Shown one piece after another: positions 10,396 to 20,146 of a stretch of 64,000 nucleotides of DNA (position 1 is the stretch's first letter; every line of letters starts with the position of its first letter). This DNA is from Lobosporangium transversale (taxonomy: Eukaryota > Mortierellomycota > Mortierellomycetes > Mortierellales > Mortierellaceae), in the NCBI RefSeq assembly GCF_002105155.1, contig NW_019029021.1, positions 124,001 through 188,000 of the forward strand. The letters are read 5' to 3'. Under the pieces are notes generated by a model, which was not told the DNA's origin, did no database searches, and worked only from the letters and a program-made list of their open reading frames with translations. Position numbers and translations under genes: made by a program.

Positions 10396-11048
10396 AGGTC
10401 AAATAGTTGGTGAATATAAGCTAGCTTGCAATATGTCCTTTAGATATATTTTGCCACTTGGAAGCTTGTAAACTCTTACATCTGGGAAATGTTACAAAAA
10501 AAAAAACTAGGCGTGGATTATGCTGCAGAGAAGAGAGTTTTGACTTGATTCCTATCGACCGACAGAGGAAGCAAGAAATCTAGGCTGGATCTTTCCATTC
10601 GTTTGTCTTGATGCACTCTTTGAAGGAACATGAGTACATACGTTGGAGTGAGAGAGTAACGGGATCACTTCTAGGCCATGCGATATACTCTGTAGCTATT
10701 TTCTGAGTGTGTATGTCCTAGACAATGATTCAGGTCCTTGTTGGCCAATAAAAAAAAAAAAAGCGCAGCTACACAAGACTAGACTATCATTAGTTCGTTC
10801 TAACAAGACCTAGCCCACTCATAAGCAATGCTTAAAAAACTCTTTCCGAAGAGCGCTTTTAAATAGACTTGACGAATGCATTGTTTAAAAAGCTCCATGG
10901 GATGCAAAAAGCAGACATCATTGTAGTCAAATGAAACGTTTTTTATTTTTTATTTTTTACTTTTGTCACCATTATCACGAAGGTATCCTAATCATCGGTG
11001 GTAGGCCTTCGAAGCCTCATGGCTATGGCTCTTGTTCTCCATACCAGG
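10396..11048. other. End of right arm and copy E 3' flank
   Basis: The right arm ends near 10751, at GTTGGCCAATAAAA. From about 10795 to 11048 lies the F-box 3'-flank repeat on the minus strand, homologous to 1560-1795. No gene seen. Confidence 0.6.
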
Positions 11049-12590
11049 CTATATGTGACAGTGCTTTTCTATTCTCCAATTTATATTATGCGACTTCAAG
11101 AACACTTCCAGCAAGTAAGCTGTCTCTTTCTCATCGTTCAGAGTCCCATATATGTGTTTAAAATTTGGCCAACTGTTCACCATCCATGTCGCATCCTCAA
11201 GCTGCATTCGCTGGTGGTCATCTTCAACCTTTAGCGTTTCTAGTCTCTTCAGATTGGCTAGTTCGCCCAGACCTGCTCTTAATCTCATGTCCAGTGTCCG
11301 ACTAGGAAGATACAGGGAGTTCCGTGTTAGGTCAAGATGTTCTAGCCGAGTCAGCTTGCCAAGCTGCTTAAACGCAATACGTGTCTTTGCCATCCCTTCT
11401 TCAGTCTCTTGATCAATACCTACATTAAGATCTATAGCTAGTGTAGTCAATCTAGTGCTAATCCATTCTGCTCCATCGACAATCTCTGATATCGTGGTTC
11501 TAGATCCTTTCAGTTCCTTCAGTCGTGGACAACTTGATAAAATAGCATGGGCAACATTGCTATATCTATATATACCAATCACTAACGTCTCAACTGTCTC
11601 ACAAAGTCTCGGAAGCCTTGTCTTCTGTACTAGCTGTCCATTATTCATCACTTCTTGCCTGTTAGCTAGCAACTCCTGCAAAGAGAACTGATCGAATCTA
11701 CCATAAGGAACGTCTAACTGCCTTAACCCTATCATCCGTCTGAGAATTGCCGCCATATTCTTGTCGTGTATTATCATCTCACGGAAACATAGATCTGACA
11801 AGTTATTCAGAGCCCAAGGGTGCTGAAGGAATACCCTGTAGAAGTCTGACTGATCTTCTTCGTCCCAGCTCTCAATGTCCAATGAACGCAATGCTCGACA
11901 ATTCCTTACTAACATCCCGAGGCAATACCAGCTGCTGTACGGATGCGGAGGGTTGGTTATCCTGAGATCCGAAATACACAGTGTGTGTATGTTTGGGAAA
12001 ATATACTCGCTGTCCTCATTACTAAAGAAGTTGATAGGTAGCTGGATGGACACATCTTCCAATTTCAAGTGCTCAAGTTTCTTGCATACTTGAAGGAATA
12101 GGTCGGCTCCAACATCAATAACTTTGTCATAAACCTCCAAGTGCCTGAGATTGATGCATTCCAATAAAGCCAGCCAGAGCTCTGACGAACACGAAAACTT
12201 AATATTTTCGTTCAAGCAAAGGCTAGTGATGATGGAGCTATAAGCCTTGATATGGTTGAAAAGGCGGATTGGTTTGGAGCATTTACATTCATCTCCAAAT
12301 ACGATGGACTTGAGTCCCTGCAGTGATCCATACTTCTTTGGGAAAGAAGCCTTAAAGGTGTAAGACTCAAATGTTATCTCTTCAATGTATTCCTTGTGCT
12401 TCTGTACTGCTTTACTATTAGGATCTCCTTGCCGTCTGACAGTGATTTTCCTCCATATGAGGCTGATAAGAGTTTTATGAAAAGCCTTGGAGACGCAGAT
12501 ACAGTTTAGAAGGTCGCTTCGCTCGAGCAGCTCAGCAATGAGTAAGAGGATTTCTGGAATCTGTAAGGGATTCAGCTTAAGGTTGTCCAT
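11049..12590 (-). CDS. F-box/LRR-like protein, copy E
   Basis: Open frame of 513 residues from the ATG at 12590 (MDNLKLNP). F-box at about residues 5-50, LRR-like body, tail NINWRIEKHCHI. It is near identical to copy C from the ATG through about 11786, and its upstream flank is also identical to copy C for about 70 bp, ending near 12663. A short patch (12262-12297, encoding DECKCSKPIRL) differs abruptly from copy C. The 3' half follows a different sibling. Predicted SCF substrate adaptor; target unknown. Confidence 0.85.
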   Translation of the reverse strand: MDNLKLNPLQIPEILLLIAELLERSDLLNCICVSKAFHKTLISLIWRKITVRRQGDPNSKAVQKHKEYIEEITFESYTFKASFPKKYGSLQGLKSIVFGDECKCSKPIRLFNHIKAYSSIITSLCLNENIKFSCSSELWLALLECINLRHLEVYDKVIDVGADLFLQVCKKLEHLKLEDVSIQLPINFFSNEDSEYIFPNIHTLCISDLRITNPPHPYSSWYCLGMLVRNCRALRSLDIESWDEEDQSDFYRVFLQHPWALNNLSDLCFREMIIHDKNMAAILRRMIGLRQLDVPYGRFDQFSLQELLANRQEVMNNGQLVQKTRLPRLCETVETLVIGIYRYSNVAHAILSSCPRLKELKGSRTTISEIVDGAEWISTRLTTLAIDLNVGIDQETEEGMAKTRIAFKQLGKLTRLEHLDLTRNSLYLPSRTLDMRLRAGLGELANLKRLETLKVEDDHQRMQLEDATWMVNSWPNFKHIYGTLNDEKETAYLLEVFLKSHNINWRIEKHCHI

Positions 12591-12885
12591 ATTGCGAAGA
12601 AACAAAGTCGATGGAGTGAGAAAAACAAATGTGGCTGGATTTTACAGTCCACGCTTGATTTCACTCATTGATATAATTTGCATCCTGCTGTACAGAATGC
12701 TTTGTATGAAATGGGCTTTGTTTTATTTTTTATGGCTGCCCAACGAGCTGTGGTTTGTTGCAGATGAGGGAGGGTTATGATGTGTTCCTGGAATTCAATT
12801 TCACTGTTCACGCAGAATCCAGTCACTTTTTTTTTTTTTTTTTTTTTTTATTTTCCTCACTCCATCGACTTTGTTTCTTCGCAAC
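12591..12885. promoter_or_regulatory. Divergent promoter region of copies E and F
   Basis: About 295 bp between two head-to-head F-box genes. It contains a T tract (about 12828-12849) that ends some 35 bp before the copy F ATG. A short conserved block (CAGAATCCAGTCAC, here just before the T tract) also occurs, diverged, upstream of copies B/D and C/E (AAATCCAGCCACA). This is the best candidate for a family promoter element. Confidence 0.4.
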
Positions 12886-14379
12886 ATGGACAACCTTAAG
12901 CTGAATCCCTTACAGATTCCAGAAATCCTCTTACTCATTGCCGAGCTGCTCAACAAAAGAGACCTTCTGAACTGTATCCGCGTCTCCAAGGCTTTTCATA
13001 AAACTCTTATCAGCCTCATATGGAAGAAAATCACTGTCGGACAGGGAGGAGAACCTGGCAGCAAAGCAATACAGAAGCATAACGAATACATTGAAGAAAT
13101 TACATTTGACAGCTACAAGTTTAATGACTCATTCCCAGAGAAGTATGAGTCGCTACAGAGGCTTCAGCCCATCACATACAAAGGGTGGTGTTCATGGCCC
13201 AAACCGATCCACGCCATCAATCAGATCAAGGCCCACAGCTCCATCATCACCGGCTTTAATGTGAGCAGAGCTATTAAGTATGGGCCAGATATCTGGAATG
13301 CTTTACTAGAATGCACCAGTCTCAACCACTTGGGGGTTATGGAAGTAACTACATATATCGATGTCGAATTCGACTTATTTCTTCAGGTCTGCAAGAGACT
13401 TCGGTGTTTAGAATTGGGCCATGTCAACTTCCTAAGTAGGGAGAACAACGAGTATATTTTCCCAAACATACACACACTGCGTGTGGACTCTCTCTCTATA
13501 TGCAACCTCAACCAAAACTCTTGGTATTGTCTTGGAATGTTTATAAGAAAATGTCCAGCATTGCGTTTATTGGCTATTAGACTAAGTGGCACCACAAATG
13601 AACTATACAGGGAGCTACTCCTTCAGCATCCTTGGACCCTGAATAATTTATCAGATATATGTTTTCGTGAGATGAGAATAGAAGACAAGGATATGGCGGC
13701 AACTCTCAGACGGATGACAGGATTAAGGCGGTTAGACGTCTTTTGGGGTAGATTCTATCAGCTCTCTTTGCAGGAGTTGCTAGCTGACAAGCAAGAAGTG
13801 GTGGAAAATGGACAGCTAGTACAGAAGACAAGGCTTCGGAGACTTTGTGAGACAGTTGAGACGTTAGTGTTCGGTAAAGATAGCAGTGTTGCTCAGGCTA
13901 TTTTATCAAATTGTCCACGGCTGAAAAGACTAGAAGGACCTAAAACTACAGTATCAGAGATTGTCAATGGAGCAGAATGGGTTTGTAGTGGATTGACTCG
14001 CTTGAGTATCACTCTTGAGGCAGATATTGATGAAGAGACTGAAGAAGGGATGGCAAAGACACGTATTGCGTTTAAGCAGCTTGGCAAGCTGACTCGGCTA
14101 GAACATCTTAACCTAACACGACGCTCTCTGTATCCTCATAGTAGGACACTGGACATGAGATTAAGAGCAGGTCTAGGTGAACTAGCCAACCTGAAGAGAC
14201 TAGAAGTGCTAGTGGTTGAACATGATGCTCACCAGCGAATGCAGCTTGAGGATGCGACATGGATGGTGGACAATTGGCCAAATATTAAATACGTGTATGG
14301 TGCTCTGAACGATGAGAAAGAGACAGCTGACTTGTTGAAATGGTTCTTGGAGTCGCACAATATACGTATATTTGCATAA
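12886..14379 (+). CDS. F-box/LRR-like protein, copy F
   Basis: Open frame of 497 residues. The ATG at 12886 matches the MDNLKLNP start of the family; the frame extends 15 bp upstream without an ATG. The F-box region and the next 110 residues closely match copy A (EPGSKAIQKHNEYIEE), the middle is private, and the block DSSVAQAILSNCPRLKRLEG through EWVCSGLTRLSITLEAD matches copy C. The tail is complete (FLESHNIRIFA) and serves as the reference for the 47-bp loss in copy A. Predicted SCF adaptor. Confidence 0.85.
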   Translation: MDNLKLNPLQIPEILLLIAELLNKRDLLNCIRVSKAFHKTLISLIWKKITVGQGGEPGSKAIQKHNEYIEEITFDSYKFNDSFPEKYESLQRLQPITYKGWCSWPKPIHAINQIKAHSSIITGFNVSRAIKYGPDIWNALLECTSLNHLGVMEVTTYIDVEFDLFLQVCKRLRCLELGHVNFLSRENNEYIFPNIHTLRVDSLSICNLNQNSWYCLGMFIRKCPALRLLAIRLSGTTNELYRELLLQHPWTLNNLSDICFREMRIEDKDMAATLRRMTGLRRLDVFWGRFYQLSLQELLADKQEVVENGQLVQKTRLRRLCETVETLVFGKDSSVAQAILSNCPRLKRLEGPKTTVSEIVNGAEWVCSGLTRLSITLEADIDEETEEGMAKTRIAFKQLGKLTRLEHLNLTRRSLYPHSRTLDMRLRAGLGELANLKRLEVLVVEHDAHQRMQLEDATWMVDNWPNIKYVYGALNDEKETADLLKWFLESHNIRIFA

Positions 14380-15152
14380 TAGCCTGGAATGGGTATGAAG
14401 AACAAGAGCATGAGGCTTCCAAGATCTACCACTGATGATTAGGATACCGTGATAATGGTGACAAAAGTAAAAAATAAAAATAAAAAAATAAAATAAAAAC
14501 GTTACATTTTGACTACAATAGTGCCTTGTGCACTTTATCAAATTAACTGTTTGCATGGGCTAGGATCCTGTCCTACACGCGACGACGCATGACGTAATAT
14601 TTTAGGAAAGCAGAGCCATTTGAGCCACCTTTCCTGCTGCCAACGATGTTAATCAGTCTTCTCTCCTTTTCCCGTCTTCACTTGCTCTTATTCTTTTTCT
14701 TCGGTTAAGCTTCATTCTGTATTTCCTTAGTTAGTTGGGGCACTAGATTGGCTGCCATATCTCCTTGTCGACACAGTTTTTACGAAATTCCCTTGCGACA
14801 AGGCATGGCTGTTCGACGGCGTTGGAGCTCATTCCATGCGAAAACTTTCAAATGGACAACGCCACCATGTGGTTTCTCCCTATCGGATTCCAATACTATG
14901 CAGTTTTCGTCATCATTAGAAGCTCTGTAGAGCATGCGCATCGGAGGTACTTGGTATACTGACAAATTACCGAGCAGGAATATTTATCACATATTGAGAT
15001 TCCGCTTTTTTTTTTTTTTTTTTTTTTAGAGGTATATACTTTATATTTACGTGTGCGTGATCAAAGCGCGACCTTTATTCTCATTGCTGACAAAAGAATA
15101 TAGTTATGATAACACCAATAGGTGGTATGGCCTTAGCAATCACTTTCTTTAC
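14380..15152. other. Intergenic spacer after copy F
   Basis: Holds the short form of the F-box 3'-flank repeat (14385-14530), unique AT-rich sequence, and the second copy of the dispersed repeat (14826-15035), ending in a T tract. No convincing gene. Confidence 0.6.
14826..15035. repeat. Dispersed repeat, copy 2 (with 1873-2105)
   Basis: Aligned to 1873-2105 in direct orientation, both followed by a long T tract. The two copies flank the F-box cluster on its outer left and outer right sides. Confidence 0.6.
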
Positions 15153-16064
15153 TCAAGATAGTTCCATTTCTGTCATCATTCCGGCCATCTTTTTGTCCTT
15201 TTTTTGTTCCAATTCCATAGACTTTTTCTGTCCTTGACAGGATATTGTGGCGAAGCTATCATAACTTTTGTTGCTGCTGACACTTTGAGTTCTCCTATAA
15301 GGATCCGACCGCCTAGAGGTTCTAGCTTCCCTACTATTTCTTGATGATCTGCTATTGTCGTTATTGTTATGGCTCCTGTCGCTTTTCCTACTGCTGTTAC
15401 TGCTGTGGATACCGCCATTGTAGGTAGCCACGCAGTAGCGTACATAAATTCGAAATGCGCAAAGAAAGTTATCAAACAGGGGTATATCCTCAGACAACAT
15501 CGCTGTAGCTAAAAACTCGGCAATATGCCCAGTAGCGCATATAGGAAATGTGCCGCTTCTGCATGGGATACCGCCTGGTAGAGTAAAAGGACAGATGGGG
15601 CCTTTAGGGTTCGTAGATGGAGCAGGACGAGAAGACGAAGGACTGGCAGTTGACGATCGCGAGGACGAATACCCCAGAATATGACTATTTTTATAATGAG
15701 AAGTATGTGGAGACGTCGATAGAGAGCGAGTAGTGGTAGCGGTGGAAGTAGCGGTGGTGGCTGGAACAGGAGTTAGGGTAGAAGCAAATACAGGAGCAGG
15801 AGTAGGGGTAGGAGCAGGAGCAGGAGTAGTAAAAGTACTTGTAGAGATGCTCAGCTGGGTCAATGACTGTAGCAGATCCTCCTTGCGGGATCTAAAACCA
15901 GGACTACCCGCTACACCATTGGGGTGAGAACCATTAAGAAACATTTGCCCCAACTTGTTATCAAGGTTTGCAACGGAGTCTTGATCTTGATCCTCTTCTG
16001 ATGGCTCTGATAGACATATCCGCATCTGTTCTAATTTTTGGACTATCTCTTGTGGCAAGGCCAT
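15153..16064 (-). CDS. Ser/Thr-rich protein, possible RasGEF N-terminal fragment
   Basis: Open frame of 303 residues starting MALPQEIVQKLEQMR. It has a Pro/Thr-rich stretch (residues about 78-110), a Ser-rich stretch (about 120-150), one structured block (about 170-215, containing ATGHIAEFLATAMLSEDIPL and FDNFLCAFRIYVRYC), then an Asn/Ser/Arg-rich tail. The structured block has the spacing of a RasGEF N-terminal (REM-like) helix pair, where a leucine-rich helix is followed by an acidic turn and F-x-x-x-F-L-x-x-(F/Y)-R. That comparison is from memory of the pattern and is weak. No catalytic CDC25 domain is present. An intron in the tail cannot be excluded. Confidence 0.5.
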   Translation of the reverse strand: MALPQEIVQKLEQMRICLSEPSEEDQDQDSVANLDNKLGQMFLNGSHPNGVAGSPGFRSRKEDLLQSLTQLSISTSTFTTPAPAPTPTPAPVFASTLTPVPATTATSTATTTRSLSTSPHTSHYKNSHILGYSSSRSSTASPSSSRPAPSTNPKGPICPFTLPGGIPCRSGTFPICATGHIAEFLATAMLSEDIPLFDNFLCAFRIYVRYCVATYNGGIHSSNSSRKSDRSHNNNDNSRSSRNSREARTSRRSDPYRRTQSVSSNKSYDSFATISCQGQKKSMELEQKKDKKMAGMMTEMELS

Positions 16065-17379
16065 ACTGGGACTTGAACTTTGTAAACAATGAATTGAGAA
16101 TGATGCAAATGTGTGTGAATGTGAATGTGAATGAGGACGAAAAAAGGAAAGAGAGCGTCTTCATCGAGGAAACGCATGCATAATCGCATGATTTTTTTTT
16201 TTTTTTTTTTTTTTTTTGGATCTGTGCACTTGTTCCACAGCAGTGAGTTTAGCGTGGGACCGAGTGATGGATTTCGTTCTAACATCGCTATCTTCAATGT
16301 GGGCGAGGATAGTCCGAGTATTTAGAGGGGATGGACATCGGAAATGTCAGATTGGTGTAATTAGCACTGGCTGTCGGTTTGTCAATTTCCAAATAGGACG
16401 GACACGTCATGTTAAAAAAAAAAAAAAAAGAAGTTCCTCCTCTTCTGGCAAAGGCTGGTTTGGTGACCAGGATGTTAATGTTCGCTTAATCAATGGTCAC
16501 TGTATTCGACTTTGTAGGTTACACTCCCCTAAGGTGGAAAGGTATAAAAAAAAAAAAAAAAAAAAAAAGTTTACATCCGACAGCCCACGCTACAACGGGC
16601 TATGGCCTTTTTGCAAGATAACCCTTCGATCTTCTATATATATATCGCCAATTTCATTTGGTCATGATACCTTATATTTTTAATCTAAAAACGATGATTG
16701 AATTGTTCTGGTGGCATTTCACTACGTGACGGACTTGCAACAATACTCGCAACAAGCGAGCCAATTGGCTGCCAATACACTCGAAAGTATTCAAAAAATA
16801 TAAGGTATCATGACCAAATGAAACGGGCTATATATATATTTTCACGTTTTTTATCTTTTTTCATTTTCATTTGACAAGATCAATGGCTGAGTTTGAGATA
16901 AGATTGTACCTTGAACTAAAAGAGGAAACAACAGAGCAGCAACGAACATGTCCGTCATCAAATGCTTAGCATCATTGAGATGGTCCTAAAAAAGAGACTT
17001 TTTGACTGTTTTTATTCTCCACACCACATGCTCATGAAGCTTGTGCGACTCGAAAAGTAGTGAAGGTGATGCACATGTAACATGCAGGCATTGCCTAAAA
17101 AGATCTCTGAATGCTCTAACTCTTTTGTTTCCTTATCTATTTTACCCCACAAACAAAATGTGGAGAAGTAGGTTTGTTCATGCAGAATGCATGAATTCAG
17201 GTTCATTTGTCCTCCAAATACATCCAAATAAGTTTGGTTCTAATGTGGGTTCTAATGGTCTCATGGCCAACATAATGGAAGGGGAACTGCTAGATCCCCC
17301 TCTCCAAATCTCCATGTACGTACACCTCGGTTTTATTCACTAGACTAAAATCTTTTTGAATAAATACCCCTCCACTCAT
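16065..17379. other. Intergenic, contains a hairpin element
   Basis: Several long homopolymers (T near 16193-16217, A near 16415-16429 and 16546-16568) and the MITE-like element at 16635-16839. The plus-strand frame at 16216-16683 is built on these tracts and shows no protein-like composition, so no gene is called. Confidence 0.55.
16635..16839. mobile_element. MITE-like element with long terminal inverted repeats
   Basis: A 30-bp perfect inverted repeat (left 16652-16681, containing CATTTGGTCATGATACC; right 16794-16823) is extended outward by GCC and TATATATATA on both sides, giving about 45-bp ends. The interior is about 110 bp and non-coding. The flanking TA runs fit a TA target site as used by Tc1/mariner-type elements, but they are simple sequence, so the duplication is not proven. 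Confidence 0.6.
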
Positions 17380-17528
17380 TTTCTCTTTCTTTTCTTCCTT
17401 TTTCTTCATTGATACTCTTCCTTTCTCTCTTTCTCTCTTTCTCTCTTTTCTCTCTTTTCTCTCTCTCAACCCACTAAATAAGGACGACAACAACAGCAGC
17501 AATAATAACAGCAACAACAACAACAGCC
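17380..17528 (+). promoter_or_regulatory. Pyrimidine-rich promoter and 5' leader
   Basis: A CT-repeat tract (about 17398-17467) is followed by a purine-rich CAA/CAG leader leading directly to the ATG at 17529. The same layout, a CT tract on the sense strand about 70 bp before the ATG, occurs upstream of TIM54 and of the C2H2 gene at 23081. Confidence 0.45.
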
Positions 17529-17795
17529 ATGTCCTCCATCTTGAACGCTTTTCGCTCCGCTCAGGCTCCAGCCCGTCATTTTGCTGCCCCTACGATCGCA
17601 TCTTCGTCCACACTCAAGAGTGCTTTCCATCCTGAACACCAGTCCGTCGTTTTGCAGCAGCTTGTCGAGTCCATCTCTCCAAGGGCCACTGGAGTCACTC
17701 CTTCAGGTGCTGTCAGACAAACCATGTCATCATTGAACAGTGTCAAGACGACTGCCTCTGCCACAAGCTCAACTGCTCGTCAGACTAAAGTCTAA
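17529..17795 (+). CDS. Small conserved-looking protein of 88 residues, function unknown
   Basis: Begins MSSILNAFRSAQAPARHFAA. The N-terminal 25 residues have Arg and Ser/Ala but no acidic residues, which fits a mitochondrial presequence. The middle is HPEHQSVVLQQLVESISP and the tail is Ser/Thr/Ala-rich. The start sits in a good context (AACAGCCATGTCC) behind a strong-looking CT-rich promoter, and the frame has no low-complexity drift. I do not recognise the family. Mitochondrial location is an inference. Confidence 0.6.
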   Translation: MSSILNAFRSAQAPARHFAAPTIASSSTLKSAFHPEHQSVVLQQLVESISPRATGVTPSGAVRQTMSSLNSVKTTASATSSTARQTKV

Positions 17796-19440
17796 AGCCT
17801 AAAAAAAAGCAGTTTAATCAAAATCAAACCCACTACAACGTATGTACATGTACATATTTTACTTGGCGTGGGATTATCATAGCTTTACAAAGGATGAAGG
17901 CCTTTTTTTTTTTTTTTTTTTTTTTTTTGCTAACGCCAAGCATCCTAGAAGGGATCAAAATATTCTTATATCTCTCTCAACCTCTCCACTCAACTTGTCA
18001 GCAATGACGCTTTCTATACCTGTAAACTCAAATGATTGAAATAAAGCCTTTTTTTTTATTTGACCTACTTTTCTACGATGTAATTTACGCTTGGTGTTCT
18101 TGTTATTCGGTAATGGGTCAACAAGCACAGCTGATGTTAGACTGTGTGACACATGTGATTAAACTAGCATGTGTTAAATTGACTTGAAACCAAAAAAGAA
18201 AAACAATCCATAGTTTGTTCAAGCAAGTTTCGATAAAAGCGATGATCGTATACGTTGCCTTCAACTCCTACTCTTCTGATGCGCGGACTTGTATTTTTGA
18301 TGTTCAGGGGGTGGGGGAACATTGCAATCTTTTCCTTATCTTTGCTGGCATCGACTTTGCATATCTCTCCCCCCCAGTCTTTCGTTTCGTTTCGTTTCGT
18401 TGCGTTCCGATCCCGCATCCCTCTCCCGCTTTGGTGAGAAGACATGTATCGAGTTTTAAAAAGAAAAAAAAATGATGTGACTGGATTTTGCTTGACGAAT
18501 AAGTGCAGATATCAAGCAAGATAGCCATCGGGCACTCCGTTGAACAACCAGTAATTGTTAGCCGGGTTCAATTTGAGCATTCGGAGAACGAATCGGAAAG
18601 AAATACGTCCGATGAATGTACAAAGCTGGGATGTATAGTTGTAAAAGTAAAAGTTTGACTATGCCTGGCAAGAGAACCGTGGCAATGACACAATGGTGAA
18701 AGTAGCATCCTAGGAACCAACGCTGTGAAAAGAATCGTATAAATGAAAGGAGCAATAGTAAGGAAAGAAAAAAATAGAGATCAAGCAAAGGCAAGATTCA
18801 GCTATCTCTTCAACTAAACTATCTCCTGCTGCTGCACAATTCCTTGGGCAACTATTAAAAAAAAAACACTGCCCTATTGAGCCAAATGCAGGTTGCATAG
18901 GCTATTCAATTCGAGGGATCATTCTCCACTTTTGGATAGTTTCTTCAATGGCAATGCTTTGCATCAATATATTTTTATTACTGTGGTGGCTCTTATCATC
19001 ATTATCATTTAGATCAAATAATAGTTATCACGAAGTACAATAATGTCGTTTTGAATTTTTTTCTCAGCACGCCAGGTTTCATAAAGACGTGGTTTGTGCC
19101 TTAGTCTGTGCAACAATGACAAGCATGGTAGGCAGCTCTGCCTTCAAAAAACATGGCGTGTTAGGTTTCGCACAATCCTTCCCTCTACTTCGCTTCCTGA
19201 GCAGGATACTGGTTTCGCGCATGGGGAGGTAAAGAAATTATATATATTTATGTATTTTAAACCTTTTATTATTTTATTCATATACATATACAAGGGCAAA
19301 TACTGTCAGTCAGCTCCAAAGGGTGTCCTTGGATAAAGGCTCATTACTCAATTCCTCCCTACTTAACTCTGGCTTTTCAACCTCATTCATATCAGAGGAG
19401 ATTGATGATCTAATGGTAGACCGGTGTAGCTCCGCGCGGT
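17796..19440. other. Intergenic with a repeat copy
   Basis: Contains a T tract (17904-17928), a short TTTCG tandem run (about 18380-18403), and from 18715 a copy of the F-box downstream repeat. No gene supported. Confidence 0.55.
18715..19040 (+). repeat. Copy of the F-box downstream repeat
   Basis: About 325 bp homologous in direct orientation to 7740-8065 (shared AACG-TGTGAAAAGAATCGT, then CTCCACTTTTGGATAGTTTC, then TGGTGGCTCTTATCA). The same block also occurs inverted at about 5440-5640. It lies here without any F-box gene, so the repeat moves or persists on its own. Confidence 0.7.
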
Positions 19441-19815
19441 TTACTTCATTTCCTTCCAGAGTGGGACATATGCATAGGTCTTCAGAAGAACAAGGCTTAT
19501 TAATACAAACTCGACAGTCAAGAACCTGGATCTTGTTTCCCCTTTTTCTAAAAACTTTGCCAAGGCCAAGTCGTCTATGAGACTGTAGCAGGATCCATAT
19601 TCCGAATCAGATGATCCAGAGTCCTCCTCGGATTCATGGACGACCGGTGGTGGTATCATTGGATATTTTTTCTTTGTCCGTTGTGATCTTTTTGAAATCA
19701 AGTCGAGCGGTGATACTTTGGATCTATTTGAATTGTTTGATGGCACATCTTCTAGTATCCTCTTTGGGAGTGAACCATATACCGAAATCTTGGGTGCTCT
19801 CTTCTTTTCTTGCAT
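19441..19815 (-). CDS. Hypothetical protein, 124 residues
   Basis: Starts MQEKKRAPKISVYGSLPKRI, with a basic region, an acidic Ser-rich region (HESEEDSGSSDSEYG) and a hydrophobic C-terminus (VEFVLISLVLLKTYAYV). The composition is protein-like, but the start is not confirmed. The first residues follow an AT-rich stretch that could hide an upstream intron. Family not recognised. Confidence 0.35.
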   Translation of the reverse strand: MQEKKRAPKISVYGSLPKRILEDVPSNNSNRSKVSPLDLISKRSQRTKKKYPMIPPPVVHESEEDSGSSDSEYGSCYSLIDDLALAKFLEKGETRSRFLTVEFVLISLVLLKTYAYVPLWKEMK

Positions 19816-20146
19816 CGAAGGTTAAGGGCCAAGGCTTTGAAGCTAATATTTTTCTTCATGTACAGCTTTTTTTTTTATTTTTTATTTACTTTTGACTTGA
19901 CTAGGACAACATTTAGCTGCCATACACCCCAGTGATAAAAATGAAGATTTTTTTTTTTTTTTTTTTTTTTTACACAATGCAATGTTCGTTTCTAATATGA
20001 GTCTGAAAAAAATAAAGAAATACTACATAGATCGATTGTAAATAACAATACAATAAAAAAAATAAATATTTAATTAAAAAAAAAGACAAAGGAAAAGCAG
20101 AAGAGGAAAAAAAATAAAAAAAAAATACGGTGGCATTAACTCAGGT

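Larger units (their letters stand above)
7600..10751 (-). repeat. Right arm of a large inverted repeat
   Basis: Reverse complement of 2763-5705. The core, 8212-10495, was identical to 3018-5301 wherever I compared it. A short A run at 10496-10506 is one base longer than its mirror. Differences begin outside 10625 and inside 8211. Confidence 0.9.

Noticed and set aside
16216-16683. Plus-strand frame of 155 residues
   Set aside because: It crosses two A tracts (Lys runs) and the MITE-like end, with no protein-like composition.
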